64,000 bases of DNA from G963691835 sp963691835 (GTDB taxonomy: Bacteria > Pseudomonadota > Alphaproteobacteria > Thalassobaculales > Thalassobaculaceae). Position 1 is the stretch's first letter. Each line of letters opens with the position of its first letter. Of the stretch, positions 34,679 to 43,210 are shown piece by piece. The notes below the pieces were generated by a model. That model made no database searches, was not told where the DNA came from, and was given only the letters and a program-made list of their open reading frames with translations. Where the stretch lies: NCBI GenBank assembly GCA_963691835.1, contig OY829383.1:1364001-1428000 (forward strand). The letters are read 5' to 3'. Made by a program: the position numbers and the translations under genes.

Positions 34679-35488
34679 TCAGCCGCGGGTCTTTGCCGAG
34701 TCGCGAAGGAGCTTAAGGAAGGGGGGGTGTATCCGGTCGTTGGCCGCGACCACATCGCCGGATTTCAGGCTGTTATTGCGGCCGGAGAAGTCCGTGACGT
34801 ATCCGCCAGCCTCTCGGACCAGAAGCACCCCGGCCGCGATGTCCCAGAGAGAAAGATTCTCTTCCCAGAAACCGTCAACCCGGCCGGCAGCAACATAGGC
34901 CAGGTCCAGTGCCGCCGCCCCGAATCGGCGGACGCCGGACGACACGCCGATAACCGCCTTCATCTGTTCGGCGTAGGTATCGTGGTCACCGCGACCGAGA
35001 AACGGGATGCCGGTTGCGAAGAGACACTGGTTCAACTGCTGGCGGGAAGAGACCCGGATGCGCCTGTCGTTGAGGTAAGCACCATTCCCCCGGTCCGCCC
35101 AAAAGAGCTCGTCTTTCGAAGGGTCGTAGACCACCCCTGCAACAATGTCTCCGCGTTCCTCCAACGCGATGGAGATGCAGAAGTGGGGAATGCCGTGAAG
35201 GAAGTTCGTAGTGCCATCGATCGGGTCGACGATCCAACGCCGCCCGGACGCATCCGTTCCCTCGACGGGCTTATCCTCTTCGGTGACGAGCCCGTAGTCC
35301 GGCCGGGCCCGCTTCAACTCGGACACGATCGTCCGCTCCGCCTGTGTGTCGGCGGTGGAGACAAAATCCGCAGGCCCCTTCATCGAGACCTGAAGCTGTT
35401 CCACTTCGCCAAAATCACGAAGCATGCCTTTCGCCGCCTTGTAGACCGCTTTGGTCATGACGTTCACGGCGGGAGAGCGGGTGGCCAT
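34679..35488 (-). CDS. suhB: inositol monophosphatase family protein
   Basis: A 269-residue Mg-dependent phosphatase of the SuhB/IMPase family. Metal-site residues are E70/E71 and Asp-Pro-Ile-Asp-Gly-Thr-Thr-Asn-Phe at 88-96, with a second metal motif Trp-Asp-Ile-Ala-Ala-Gly near 217-222. It dephosphorylates inositol-1-phosphate or similar substrates; in some bacteria SuhB also acts in rRNA transcription antitermination. A strong GGAGG ribosome site is present. It follows efp by 71 bases, an order frequent in Rhodospirillales. Confidence 0.92.
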   Translation of the reverse strand: MATRSPAVNVMTKAVYKAAKGMLRDFGEVEQLQVSMKGPADFVSTADTQAERTIVSELKRARPDYGLVTEEDKPVEGTDASGRRWIVDPIDGTTNFLHGIPHFCISIALEERGDIVAGVVYDPSKDELFWADRGNGAYLNDRRIRVSSRQQLNQCLFATGIPFLGRGDHDTYAEQMKAVIGVSSGVRRFGAAALDLAYVAAGRVDGFWEENLSLWDIAAGVLLVREAGGYVTDFSGRNNSLKSGDVVAANDRIHPPFLKLLRDSAKTRG

Positions 35489-35559
35489 GGAGCCTCCGAT
35501 GGTGTTCCAGGTGCGGGCGGGAAGGGGGTGAGGCGTGTCGGAAAAGTAAGCCGGACCGG

Positions 35560-36126
35560 TCAGTCCTTGGCCCGCTCCACATAGGTGCTGTCCTCGGTCT
35601 TTACGACCACGCGGGTGCCGGTCTCGATATGAGGCGGCACCATCACCCGGACGCCGTTCTCGAGCGTCGCGGGCTTATAGGAGGACGACGCCGTCTGGCC
35701 TTTGACCACCGCATCCGCCTCGACGATCTCCATGACCACCGTATCCGGCAGTACGATCGACAGGGGCTCACCCTCGTAGCTTTCGATCGTCACGTCCATG
35801 CCGTCCTGAAGGAAGGCGACCTGCTCCCCGACCAACTCCGCGTTGACCATGGTCTGCTCATAGGTCTCGCCGTCCATGAAGGTCAGCAGCCCGTCCGCCT
35901 CGAAGAGATACTGGGCCTGCCGCTGATCCAGTCGGACCCGCTCCACCCCTTCGTCGGCCCGGAACCGTTCATTCAGCTTGGTGCCGTTCCGGATATCCTT
36001 GAGTTCGACCTGATTGAAGGCCCCGCCCTTGCCCGGCTTCACCGCTTGTGTCCGCACGGCGACCCAAAGTTGGCCTTTGTGCTCGATCACATTGCCCACG
36101 CGAATAGCGTTGCCGTTGATCCTCAT
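35560..36126 (-). CDS. efp: elongation factor P
   Basis: Relieves ribosome stalling at polyproline motifs. The 188-residue protein has three beta domains. Lysine 33 in Lys-Pro-Gly-Lys-Gly-Gly-Ala-Phe is the tip residue that is beta-lysylated in many bacteria. The C-terminal Gly-Thr-Arg-Val-Val-Val-Lys-Thr is typical. The modifying enzymes EpmA/EpmB are not in the window. Likely clients nearby include TolA (13- and 8-proline runs) and the Pro-rich OmpA-type protein. Confidence 0.97.
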   Translation of the reverse strand: MRINGNAIRVGNVIEHKGQLWVAVRTQAVKPGKGGAFNQVELKDIRNGTKLNERFRADEGVERVRLDQRQAQYLFEADGLLTFMDGETYEQTMVNAELVGEQVAFLQDGMDVTIESYEGEPLSIVLPDTVVMEIVEADAVVKGQTASSSYKPATLENGVRVMVPPHIETGTRVVVKTEDSTYVERAKD

Positions 36127-36213
36127 GGTCTTGTCCGCCGTCGGTTTGTGGAATAGCGGGCGCTTTTAGCAGCGCGCCGCGACCGAGTCCATCGACGGGC
36201 AAACTTAGCGGTT

Positions 36214-37074
36214 TCAGGAACGCGCGATCCGCCCGAGAAACCGTCTGATCTCGGACAGGACAGGGTCATCGTTGGTCGTGAATGGCTCCGCCAGCGACAG
36301 TACGATCCGGTAGTGGCCAATGCCTTCCACGGCTAGTAGGTCTGCGTCCGCACCAGCCTGGGTCAACTGATTGGCCAAGCGCTCCGAGTTAAAGGGGTAG
36401 ACCGTTCCGTCCTCCGTCCCGTGAATGAGAAGCATGGGCGGCGCATCGGCGCGGGCATAGTTCATTGGGCTGAACCGCACGGGTTCGGTGGTTCCCTCAA
36501 AGATCCGCCGTGTCGAACGGTAGCTGAGCGGATCGAACGCGTGAGGGCCCGCGATGGCCACTGTGCCGACGATCGCCGAGGGATCAACGTCAACGGCCTC
36601 AAGATAGCGCGGATCCAAGGATACGAGCGCCGCGATATGCGCCCCGGCGGAGTGGCCCATCAATACAATGCGCGGCTCTTTACCATCGGGTGTCTTAAGG
36701 GAGTCGCGAGCCCACGCGACCGCGAGAGCGGCATCCTCATTGAAGGTCGGGAACCGGACTTCCGGAAAGAGCCGGTAGTCGGCGACCACGGCCGTGTAGC
36801 CAAGGCTTGCCAACTTCTGGCCGACAAAGCGGTAGGACGCACGCTCGCCATTTCTCCAGCCGCCGCCATAGAACCAGATCACAACCAGATCGTCGGCGGC
36901 CGCCGGCCCGGTCGGCCGGTAGACATCGAGCTTCTGGCGATCCGCCGGTCCGTACGACACGTCCTGTTCCGCCTTGTAGCCGCTGGCGGGGACCATCGCG
37001 TCGAGCATCATGAGAGGCGAACACGCGGACAATGCGACCGCTGCCAGAACGAGTACAAGCCGTCTCGCTACCAT
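36214..37074 (-). CDS. alpha/beta-hydrolase lipoprotein (esterase)
   Basis: A 286-residue predicted lipoprotein with lipobox Leu-Ser-Ala-Cys (C18), followed by an alpha/beta-hydrolase fold of the carboxylesterase/BD-FAE type. The oxyanion-hole motif is Tyr-Gly-Gly-Gly-Trp at 69-73 in place of the usual His-Gly-Gly. The nucleophile is S142 in Gly-His-Ser-Ala-Gly. The acid is in His-Gly-Thr-Glu-Asp and the catalytic His in Gly-Ile-Gly-His-Tyr. The substrate is probably an ester, and location is the inner or outer membrane facing the periplasm. It diverges from the DHA2 transporter gene. Confidence 0.88.
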   Translation of the reverse strand: MVARRLVLVLAAVALSACSPLMMLDAMVPASGYKAEQDVSYGPADRQKLDVYRPTGPAAADDLVVIWFYGGGWRNGERASYRFVGQKLASLGYTAVVADYRLFPEVRFPTFNEDAALAVAWARDSLKTPDGKEPRIVLMGHSAGAHIAALVSLDPRYLEAVDVDPSAIVGTVAIAGPHAFDPLSYRSTRRIFEGTTEPVRFSPMNYARADAPPMLLIHGTEDGTVYPFNSERLANQLTQAGADADLLAVEGIGHYRIVLSLAEPFTTNDDPVLSEIRRFLGRIARS

Positions 37075-37200
37075 CTCTCACTCCCGCTCCAAACCGTGTC
37101 CGATCGGTTTTACATGGCGCCGGGACTGCCTATGCTCAACCCGGTGCGGCTCAAGGAGAACTCCAAACTACAAGGGTGTGCCCGCACGGGAGGCTGCGCG

Positions 37201-38715
37201 ATGGCCGAGGCGACGGCCGACATCCGACCATCGGACGATGTGGGGTACCGTTATGCGGTCCTGATCACCATGGCCATGGCGGCGATGCTCTACTCGCTGA
37301 CCATCACCATCGTGAACATCGCCCTGCCCCAGCTTCAGGGGGCGCTTTCCGCGAGCCAGGACCAGATCTCTTGGGTGGTCACCTTGAATGTGGTTGCCAC
37401 CGCGGTCGCGACGCCGCTCACGGGGAGCCTCGTCGCCCGCCTCGGTCAAAAGAGGTTGCTGATCTGGTGCGTGATCGGCTTCACGATTTCATCGCTCGCC
37501 TGCGCGGCGGTGAACTCCCTGTCCGCGATCCTATTCCTCCGGGTGCTTCAAGGGGTGTTCGGCGCGCCGTTGGTCCCGCTCGCCCAAGCCATCATTCTTC
37601 AGACCTGGCCGCGGGAGCTTCACGCCAAGGCCAACGGCTATATGGGCTTCTCCGTCGTGATCGGGCCGGCGATCGCCCCGACCCTCGGCGGCTATCTCGC
37701 CGAGGAGTACAATTGGCGCTGGATCTTTCTGCTGATCGTGCCGCTTGGGGTCGCCGTGTTCTTCGGGATCTTGGCCTATATCAAGGAGGGCGGAAAGACG
37801 GGACGGGTGCGGTTCGACGCGCTGGGCTTCGCGCTCTTTTCCATCGTCATTGTCTCTCTCCAACTGATCCTCGACAGGGGGGAGCGGATGGACTGGTACG
37901 ACAGCGGCTTTATCCTCTCGCTAACCGTCATTATGGGCCTCGCGGCGTACATGTACGTCGCGAACAGTTGGTTCGTGGAGGAGCCCTTCATCAACCCCCG
38001 GCTCTTCACATCCCGGAACTACGTGATCGGGCTCATCCTGGTTTTCATATACGGCTCGCTCAACTTCACGCCGCTCGTGCTGCTTCCGTCGCTTCTGCAG
38101 AACTTGAAGGGCTACCCCGACACCCTGATAGGGATTGTTCTGGCAGCCCGGGGCGTCGGTATGGTGATCGGGTTCTGGGTGGCTGCCAGAATGGGCCGTT
38201 TGGACCCCCGTGTCGGCCTATCGCTCGGCATGCTGTGTGTCGGTGTGTCGGGTTGGGGACTGGCTGTCATCGACCTTGATGTGGGCCTGTGGGAGCTGTC
38301 GAGGGTGGGCATTCTGCAGGGCTTCGGATGTGGGCTGATGTGGGTGCCCTTGTCGGTTGTCGCGTTTTCCACCCTGCCGCCGAAAATGCTGCCCGACGGA
38401 GCCGCGCTTTTCCATCTGCTGCGGAACCTCGGCACCAGCCTGTACGTGGCCCTGTCCGTTTTCCTGTTGGTCCGGACGTCCCGGATTTCCTATGCGGAGA
38501 TGACGGAAACGGTCACGGTCTTCTCGGACCGCCTGTTCTTCCCAAGCGATACCGGCACCGCGGCGGTCGCCTGGATAGACAGCCTGCCGTTTCTGGCGTC
38601 CGAGGTCGGACGCCAGTCGGCCATGATCGGCTACAACAACTGCTTCTACTTCTACGCAGCGACATGCCTCGCCACGATCCCGCTGTTGCTCGCGGTCCGT
38701 TCGAAGCAGGGCTGA
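37201..38715 (+). CDS. DHA2-family (EmrB-like) MFS transporter
   Basis: A 504-residue inner-membrane drug:H+ antiporter-type protein with about 14 predicted helices. It has the DHA2 signature in the first helix (Thr-Ile-Val-Asn-Ile-Ala-Leu-Pro, about 36-43), the loop motif Gly-Ser-Leu-Val-Ala-Arg-Leu-Gly-Gln-Lys-Arg, and motif C Gly-Pro-Ala-Ile-Ala-Pro-Thr-Leu-Gly-Gly. The substrate is unknown. No EmrA-type membrane-fusion gene is adjacent, unlike typical tripartite EmrAB systems. The start is the ATG at 37201 with GGGAGG upstream; the open frame further upstream overlaps the divergent esterase gene and is not protein-like. Confidence 0.9.
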   Translation: MAEATADIRPSDDVGYRYAVLITMAMAAMLYSLTITIVNIALPQLQGALSASQDQISWVVTLNVVATAVATPLTGSLVARLGQKRLLIWCVIGFTISSLACAAVNSLSAILFLRVLQGVFGAPLVPLAQAIILQTWPRELHAKANGYMGFSVVIGPAIAPTLGGYLAEEYNWRWIFLLIVPLGVAVFFGILAYIKEGGKTGRVRFDALGFALFSIVIVSLQLILDRGERMDWYDSGFILSLTVIMGLAAYMYVANSWFVEEPFINPRLFTSRNYVIGLILVFIYGSLNFTPLVLLPSLLQNLKGYPDTLIGIVLAARGVGMVIGFWVAARMGRLDPRVGLSLGMLCVGVSGWGLAVIDLDVGLWELSRVGILQGFGCGLMWVPLSVVAFSTLPPKMLPDGAALFHLLRNLGTSLYVALSVFLLVRTSRISYAEMTETVTVFSDRLFFPSDTGTAAVAWIDSLPFLASEVGRQSAMIGYNNCFYFYAATCLATIPLLLAVRSKQG

Positions 38716-38727
38716 TCGGCGGGCTCG

Positions 38728-39138
38728 CTACTCGGCAGCGGCCGAGGCCGGGGCGTCCACAATCCGCGTCTTGAAGTCAGCCGGGGCGACGATCTCCAGA
38801 ACTTCAAAGTCCTTGGAACACGCGATCTCCCGGTGCGGAATACCCGGGCGCTGGTTCAGGCAGTCGCCCTTTTCGATCCGGCGGACACCGACCCCCTCGT
38901 ACTCAAACTCAGCCCAGCCGTTCAGCACGTAGACGAGTTGGAACGTGCAGTCGTGGACGTGCCACTGCTGGACATCGTCCTTCATCTCCTTGCCGTTCGC
39001 CTTGACGATGTGGGCAATGTAGTCGCCTTTGGTCGAGCTCTTGATGGCGAGATCCCGGTACTCGAAAATCTCCCGAAGGCCTTCGGTCCATTCGGCGTCT
39101 TTCGCCTTGCTGATCGAGAATTCCCAATTGTCGGACAT
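38728..39138 (-). CDS. cupin-domain protein
   Basis: A 136-residue single-cupin protein. Metal-ligand motif 1 is around His-Val-His-Asp-Cys-Thr-Phe-Gln (about 60-67) and motif 2 around Gly-Ile-Pro-His-Arg-Glu (about 99-104). The double-stranded beta-helix pattern is clear. The substrate is unknown. A strong GGGGAGG ribosome site is present. It is convergent with the transporter gene (12-base gap), and a second cupin gene lies downstream on the same strand. Confidence 0.85.
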   Translation of the reverse strand: MSDNWEFSISKAKDAEWTEGLREIFEYRDLAIKSSTKGDYIAHIVKANGKEMKDDVQQWHVHDCTFQLVYVLNGWAEFEYEGVGVRRIEKGDCLNQRPGIPHREIACSKDFEVLEIVAPADFKTRIVDAPASAAAE

Positions 39139-39241
39139 GGGTGCCTCCCCTGGCTTGTTGACTGAAACAGGTTTTGTTTTGCGGAGAGCTTAGCCGTTGG
39201 CGGCTATCCGCACCAGACAGCCGCACAACTCCGGAGATCGA

Positions 39242-39730
39242 TCACATCTTCCGGGCGCCGTAAACCGTGCCGTTGTGCCAGCTCTCCACATATTCCTGGA
39301 GCCCGAGGGTCCAGCCGTTCTCCATATTCTCGTCGAAGTACTCGAAAAGGGTCCCGTCGGCGGCGGCCTGCATGGACAGCAGCACGGTTCCGCCCGTCTC
39401 TCCGCCGTGCTCGTCATGGGGCAACGCGTCCGGTGGGGCGAGCGCGTAGTCGCCCTTCTTGCGGTGGATGGCTTTGGTGCTGCCGTCGGGCTGAACCTCG
39501 ACGAGGTGCTGCTCACCTTCCAGAACCAGGGTAACGGTCGAGGCGACATGCCGGTGCGGGCGGCAATGGCCGCCATCTCCGTACCGCAGCAACATGTCCA
39601 AACGTCCCGCTTCAAGATCGTAGCCGAGCAGGCTGTATTCGAAGTCGACCTTGAACTTTGTGCAGCCTGGATCGGTGATCCGGCGCCATTCCACGAACGC
39701 GGGATCAAAACTCTCGGCAATCCTGGGCAT
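39242..39730 (-). CDS. cupin-domain protein
   Basis: A 162-residue cupin protein. Motif 1 is Cys-Arg-Pro-His-Arg-His-Val (about 56-62) and motif 2 is Leu-Pro-His-Asp-Glu-His (about 103-108). It resembles ChrR-like or dioxygenase-type cupins acting on small aromatic or acid substrates, but no exact family is recognised. The ATG at 39730 has TTGGAG at good spacing; the longer frame upstream is poor. It is divergent from the TauD-type gene, which may share its pathway. Confidence 0.8.
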   Translation of the reverse strand: MPRIAESFDPAFVEWRRITDPGCTKFKVDFEYSLLGYDLEAGRLDMLLRYGDGGHCRPHRHVASTVTLVLEGEQHLVEVQPDGSTKAIHRKKGDYALAPPDALPHDEHGGETGGTVLLSMQAAADGTLFEYFDENMENGWTLGLQEYVESWHNGTVYGARKM

Positions 39731-39884
39731 GTCGTTCTCCAAATCGAATGCGAACGACCGGAACGCTATCGGCCTGGTAGGCGGGGAGCAACCTATCGAA
39801 CCGATGAGACCTTGGGCGGCCCATCGAGGCTGGTGCAGCCGCGCGGGACGGGCATAGAGTTGCGGAGCGGATGAGGAGAGCGAC

Positions 39885-40925
39885 ATGAGCGCCGATCAAT
39901 TGGACACGGACGGTTCGGCCGATTTCGACCGCAGGCCCCTTCCGGGAAGCAAGTTCGGCGCAGTCCTTGGCGGGCCGGGTGCTACAAACGCAGCGACTCT
40001 CCTGGCCGCCGCCGAGCGCAAACCGGATGTTCTCCCGGCATTGCTTGACGCCTCGGACGGGTTTCTTCTCGTGCGTGGCATGAATGGCATCAGCAGTGAC
40101 CCGGACCTTCTCGTGCGGCTGAGTGCACTGTTTGGCCCGGTGGTGGAGGACTACACAGAAACCACCATGGCCAAGGAGCTGATTCACCCGGCTCATCCGG
40201 AGATCTTCGTTGTATCGAACGGCCCGCCGGCCAACAGACGCCCCCCACCCCGGCCCGAGCCGCCACTAACAGAAGACGGGGGACTGCCGGTCACCTTTCC
40301 GCACCGGAAGGGCTGGCATACCGATCAAAGCTATCGGCGACCGCCCCCGGACATCTCACTCTTCTACGCGGTGAAACCCGCTCCCAAGGGTACGGGGCAA
40401 ACCCTCTACGCCAACGGTGTGACCGCCTACGCCAGCCTCCCGAAAGATCTACAGGCCAAAGCTGCCAGGCTTGTCGGCATACACGCTCAACCCAATACCG
40501 GACGGACCGAAGCCGCCGTTCTGGCCGGAGAGACGCCCGATCCGGTCGGTGATCACAACAGGCCCCAGAAGCAGCCAGTGGTCCGCCATCATCCGGTGAC
40601 GGGACGCCCGGCCTTGTTCCTCTGCGAGCGTGGTCAGATGGACTGGCTGGATGGGCCGTTTGTGGACATGGAACCCGGCCCTCACGGCGACGGTGCGAAA
40701 CTCCTCTACGCCCTGATGGCGCACTACACCGACCCCGCTCATGTTTACGCCCACGACTGGGAGGAAGGGGATCTCGTGATCTACGACAACCGGTCGCTAA
40801 TCCACTCAGCCACCTGGTTCGACGCCGATGCCGATATCAGGGTCATGTGGCGAACGACGGTATGGGGCAACCCGGGGCGTGAGTACGCCGGCGAGGCGAA
40901 GAGCTGGCTCTCCAGCCAGGCCTAG
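39885..40925 (+). CDS. TauD/TfdA-family Fe(II)/2-oxoglutarate dioxygenase
   Basis: A 346-residue non-haem iron oxygenase. The facial triad is H145-x-D147 (Trp-His-Thr-Asp-Gln-Ser-Tyr) and distal H307 (Ser-Leu-Ile-His-Ser-Ala-Thr), with the 2-oxoglutarate-binding Arg in Met-Trp-Arg-Thr (323). It most likely hydroxylates or cleaves a small acid such as a sulfonate, phenoxyacid or amino acid derivative. The substrate is not predictable. The two divergent cupin genes may belong to the same catabolic set. Confidence 0.9.
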   Translation: MSADQLDTDGSADFDRRPLPGSKFGAVLGGPGATNAATLLAAAERKPDVLPALLDASDGFLLVRGMNGISSDPDLLVRLSALFGPVVEDYTETTMAKELIHPAHPEIFVVSNGPPANRRPPPRPEPPLTEDGGLPVTFPHRKGWHTDQSYRRPPPDISLFYAVKPAPKGTGQTLYANGVTAYASLPKDLQAKAARLVGIHAQPNTGRTEAAVLAGETPDPVGDHNRPQKQPVVRHHPVTGRPALFLCERGQMDWLDGPFVDMEPGPHGDGAKLLYALMAHYTDPAHVYAHDWEEGDLVIYDNRSLIHSATWFDADADIRVMWRTTVWGNPGREYAGEAKSWLSSQA

Positions 40926-41001
40926 TTCTCAAGAAACATGGAGGGAGAAGGCCGTTTGGCATCCCGATTGCGGGGAGTCTTTCCGAAAGGAGGGCCTCGT
41001 C

Positions 41002-41343
41002 ATGGTCTATTCGGTCAACACATCCGGTTTCTCCCGCAGGAAGTCCAAGCGATATGCGGTTCCCCTCTCTGTCATGGACCGCGCTTGCGCGCATAAGCCT
41101 CTGAAAAACTGGAGTTTCTCAGGCGCCTTTATCGAGGGTGTCCAGGCACCCGTCGATCTGGACAGTGTGGTCTCCTACTGGATCACCCGTGAGGATACGG
41201 GACAACGCGGTCGCATTTCGGTTCGCATTATGCGAGTGACCGAGGACGGGGTCGGCGTCTTATTCGAAACCCTTTCGCCGGAAGCTTTCCATCTGATGGA
41301 CCGCGCGCTCAGCGAAAAGATGGCGCCGACAGCCGCATCGTGA
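41002..41343 (+). CDS. PilZ-domain protein
   Basis: A 113-residue single PilZ domain, a cyclic di-GMP receptor. Both binding motifs are intact: Arg-x-x-x-Arg at 13-17 (Arg-Lys-Ser-Lys-Arg) and Asn-x-Ser-x-x-Gly at 36-41 (Asn-Trp-Ser-Phe-Ser-Gly). AAGGAGG precedes the ATG. Its TGA overlaps the GTG of the following lipoprotein gene (GTGA), so the two are translationally coupled. The effector pathway is unknown; no diguanylate cyclase is in the window. Confidence 0.88.
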   Translation: MVYSVNTSGFSRRKSKRYAVPLSVMDRACAHKPLKNWSFSGAFIEGVQAPVDLDSVVSYWITREDTGQRGRISVRIMRVTEDGVGVLFETLSPEAFHLMDRALSEKMAPTAAS

Positions 41344-41813
41344 GCCGTTTATCCCATGGTTGGGCTCCGCAGTTCGGACGGCTCTTCGGTGTCACACTTC
41401 TGCTCGTCACCGGCTGCGTCTCGGCGGACCATAGCGCCCGAGCTCTGTTTCCGGATCTGGGCTCGGCGGTCGGAGGATCGCTCGGCCGCATGGCAGTGCC
41501 TGGAAGTGCTGGGTCAAACATAGCGGCAGTCCTGGGTAAGTCCGTTGGTCAGGCCGCCGGTGAGGCTGCCGGTCAGACCATTACGGCCAACGTTCCCGTT
41601 CTGGAGCCGCGGGAGGTGTGGGTCCTGGAACATGCGCGAACTCAGGAAACCGCGGCATTCCTGCCGGGTCCAACCAAGTCCCATGTTTCACTCACCGTTG
41701 TCGCAACCTGGATTGAGCGCGGCCTGCCATGTCGGCGCCTCCACCGTCAGGACAGCAACGGCGTGCACTGGAAGACCGCCTGCCGTTCCCGGGTCGGTTG
41801 GGCCGTTAGATGA
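41340..41813 (+). CDS. small predicted lipoprotein coupled to PilZ gene
   Basis: A 157-residue predicted lipoprotein with N-terminal hydrophobic core and lipobox Val-Thr-Gly-Cys (C26). A Gly/Ala-rich segment (about 45-85) resembles the glycine-zipper regions of outer-membrane lipoproteins, and a basic C-terminus follows. The GTG start overlaps the PilZ stop by four bases. No named family is recognised. Coupling suggests an envelope protein whose amount tracks the PilZ protein. Confidence 0.72.
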   Translation: MSRLSHGWAPQFGRLFGVTLLLVTGCVSADHSARALFPDLGSAVGGSLGRMAVPGSAGSNIAAVLGKSVGQAAGEAAGQTITANVPVLEPREVWVLEHARTQETAAFLPGPTKSHVSLTVVATWIERGLPCRRLHRQDSNGVHWKTACRSRVGWAVR

Positions 41814-41849
41814 AAGGGGGTCCGTCGCGCGTTGCTGGTCCTGTCGCCG

Positions 41850-42227
41850 TCAACGGCTCAAAGACAAATAGTAGAGGCTGGAATCACGGGCAGCCGACTC
41901 GTTGGAATTGGCGGCATCCCCACCGTTCGTTTTCTTGAAGTAGATGTAGCCCAGCAGATGGTGATCCGCAGGCTCCGGCTCATCCCCTCTCAGGCCGAGC
42001 TTCTCGTAATCCGGCAGATCCGCGGCCTCCTCGGCACAATCGATGAGGAAGTCGATCAGCTCAGCCCGATCGACCTCAATCTTATACCGCTCAGCGATCA
42101 GCAGGATCTCATCAACAGCGTCGACAAGCTGGAACTCCGCCAAAATCCGCTTCATGGCCGCGTCGAACTTCTCTGACTCGATACCCAGGGTCATGAAATC
42201 CCGGGCGCACATCTCTTGCACGTCCAT
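41850..42227 (-). CDS. small acidic protein, unknown (faint Nif11 resemblance)
   Basis: A 125-residue acidic protein. Residues about 20-65 form two amphipathic helices with Glu-Ile-Leu-Leu-Ile-Ala then Glu-Leu-Ile-Asp-Phe-Leu. By eye these recall the Nif11 leader fold found in some RiPP precursors and stand-alone proteins. The tail is polar and Ser/Asn rich. No peptide-modifying enzyme gene is nearby, so a RiPP role is speculative. The ATG at 42227 (GGAT upstream) is chosen over 42269. The upstream DNA is markedly AT-rich. Confidence 0.6.
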   Translation of the reverse strand: MDVQEMCARDFMTLGIESEKFDAAMKRILAEFQLVDAVDEILLIAERYKIEVDRAELIDFLIDCAEEAADLPDYEKLGLRGDEPEPADHHLLGYIYFKKTNGGDAANSNESAARDSSLYYLSLSR

Positions 42228-42398
42228 ATCGTTTCTATCCAAAACATTTAGATTGTAAATATGTATCAATTAATGTCGCTATAATTGTTTCTAAGTTCAA
42301 CCCGTTTATCAACAAATGGACGAATTTATCGCCAACAGAAACCATCTGAAGGAAAGATCAAAACAGCGGCGGTGCGGCAAGGCGGAACGCAAAAGAAT

Positions 42399-42428
42399 GG
42401 CCGCATTCGACGAATATCGAATGCGGCC
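42399..42428 (-). terminator. rho-independent terminator of the DUF928/CHASE2/CHAT/TPS unit
   Basis: A perfect 11-bp stem: GGCCGCATTCG at 42399-42409 pairs with CGAATGCGGCC at 42418-42428 around an 8-base loop. On the minus strand it is followed by ATTCTTTTGC. It lies 29 bases after the DUF928 stop and marks the end of the five-gene unit. Confidence 0.8.
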
Positions 42429-42457
42429 GTAAAAGAAGGTTCGAGGGCGACGGATGC

Positions 42458-43210
42458 CTAGCGGTAGGCGCTTGCGATCTGCTCCAGCTTCACGATCCGT
42501 AGAAGTTCCACCGCCAGGTCGCGGGCATCGGCGGACCCGCCGGCCGCATAGGCCGAATGGGCCTCACCCATGGCGTCATACCAGTAGCCGCCTTCCGCAA
42601 GGGCCACGGTCTTGTCCCGGCCCTGACTTGAAGCGATGCGGTCGGCGGTCGATCCGCTCGGCGGAACGAAACGGATGGCCCCACCGGCCATGGTGTCGTG
42701 CGACCGTTGCTTAGGGTCCGGCACCACGCTTACCGACCACTCGTAGTCCATATTGGCTTCCAGGGAGATCCCCCGGGCGGACAGGCTAACCGCTTGAATT
42801 CCGCCACCGTCCTTGATCGGGACCTCGATTTCCATCGCCGGGTCCATGGCATCCATGCCGATGACCACGATGGTCGCCGTGCCCGCTTTGGCATCCGTAT
42901 GCCAGTAAAGCGTGGGAGACGCTTGAGACGTGTGCCCGAGATGATCAGGCGCCAGCACGTCAATCTTTACCGCTTCGACACCCGCCCTGGTACCACCGCC
43001 AACGCGTGAGTTCGGTGCCCCCATACCGCCCGGAGGCTTGTAATTCAGGAGTTTCATACCCTGCGCGATCTGGACGAATGACTTCGTCGCCGGAACCGGC
43101 GTCTTCTCTTCCTTCGCGAGCGCGGGTGTAAAAATCGCAAGTGATGCGGCTACTGAAAAAGCGACAAGACCACTTCTGCTGATCCTGGAATCCTTGAACC
43201 TTTTGTTCAT
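42458..43210 (-). CDS. exported DUF928-domain protein
   Basis: A 250-residue secreted protein. The signal peptide (about 12-32, ending Pro-Ala-Leu-Ala-Lys) precedes the DUF928 pattern: Tyr-Lys-Pro-Pro, Gly-Ala-Pro, Arg-Val-Gly-Gly-Gly-Thr-Arg near 55-75, then Leu-Ala-Pro-Asp-His-Leu-Gly and a beta-sandwich with Thr-Leu-Tyr-Trp. DUF928 proteins are best known from cyanobacteria and have no established function. The start overlaps the cyclase stop by four bases (ATGA), making it the last gene of the unit, followed by a hairpin terminator. Confidence 0.85.
   Translation of the reverse strand: MNKRFKDSRISRSGLVAFSVAASLAIFTPALAKEEKTPVPATKSFVQIAQGMKLLNYKPPGGMGAPNSRVGGGTRAGVEAVKIDVLAPDHLGHTSQASPTLYWHTDAKAGTATIVVIGMDAMDPAMEIEVPIKDGGGIQAVSLSARGISLEANMDYEWSVSVVPDPKQRSHDTMAGGAIRFVPPSGSTADRIASSQGRDKTVALAEGGYWYDAMGEAHSAYAAGGSADARDLAVELLRIVKLEQIASAYR

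Noticed and set aside
33471..34898. Plus-strand Gly/Arg-rich open frame opposite the OmpA-type gene
   Set aside because: Antisense of Pro/Ala-rich coding DNA; no start signal or domain.
39187..39206. Terminator between the two cupin genes
   Set aside because: A short TAGCCG/CGGCTA stem with no T-run; not strong enough to call.
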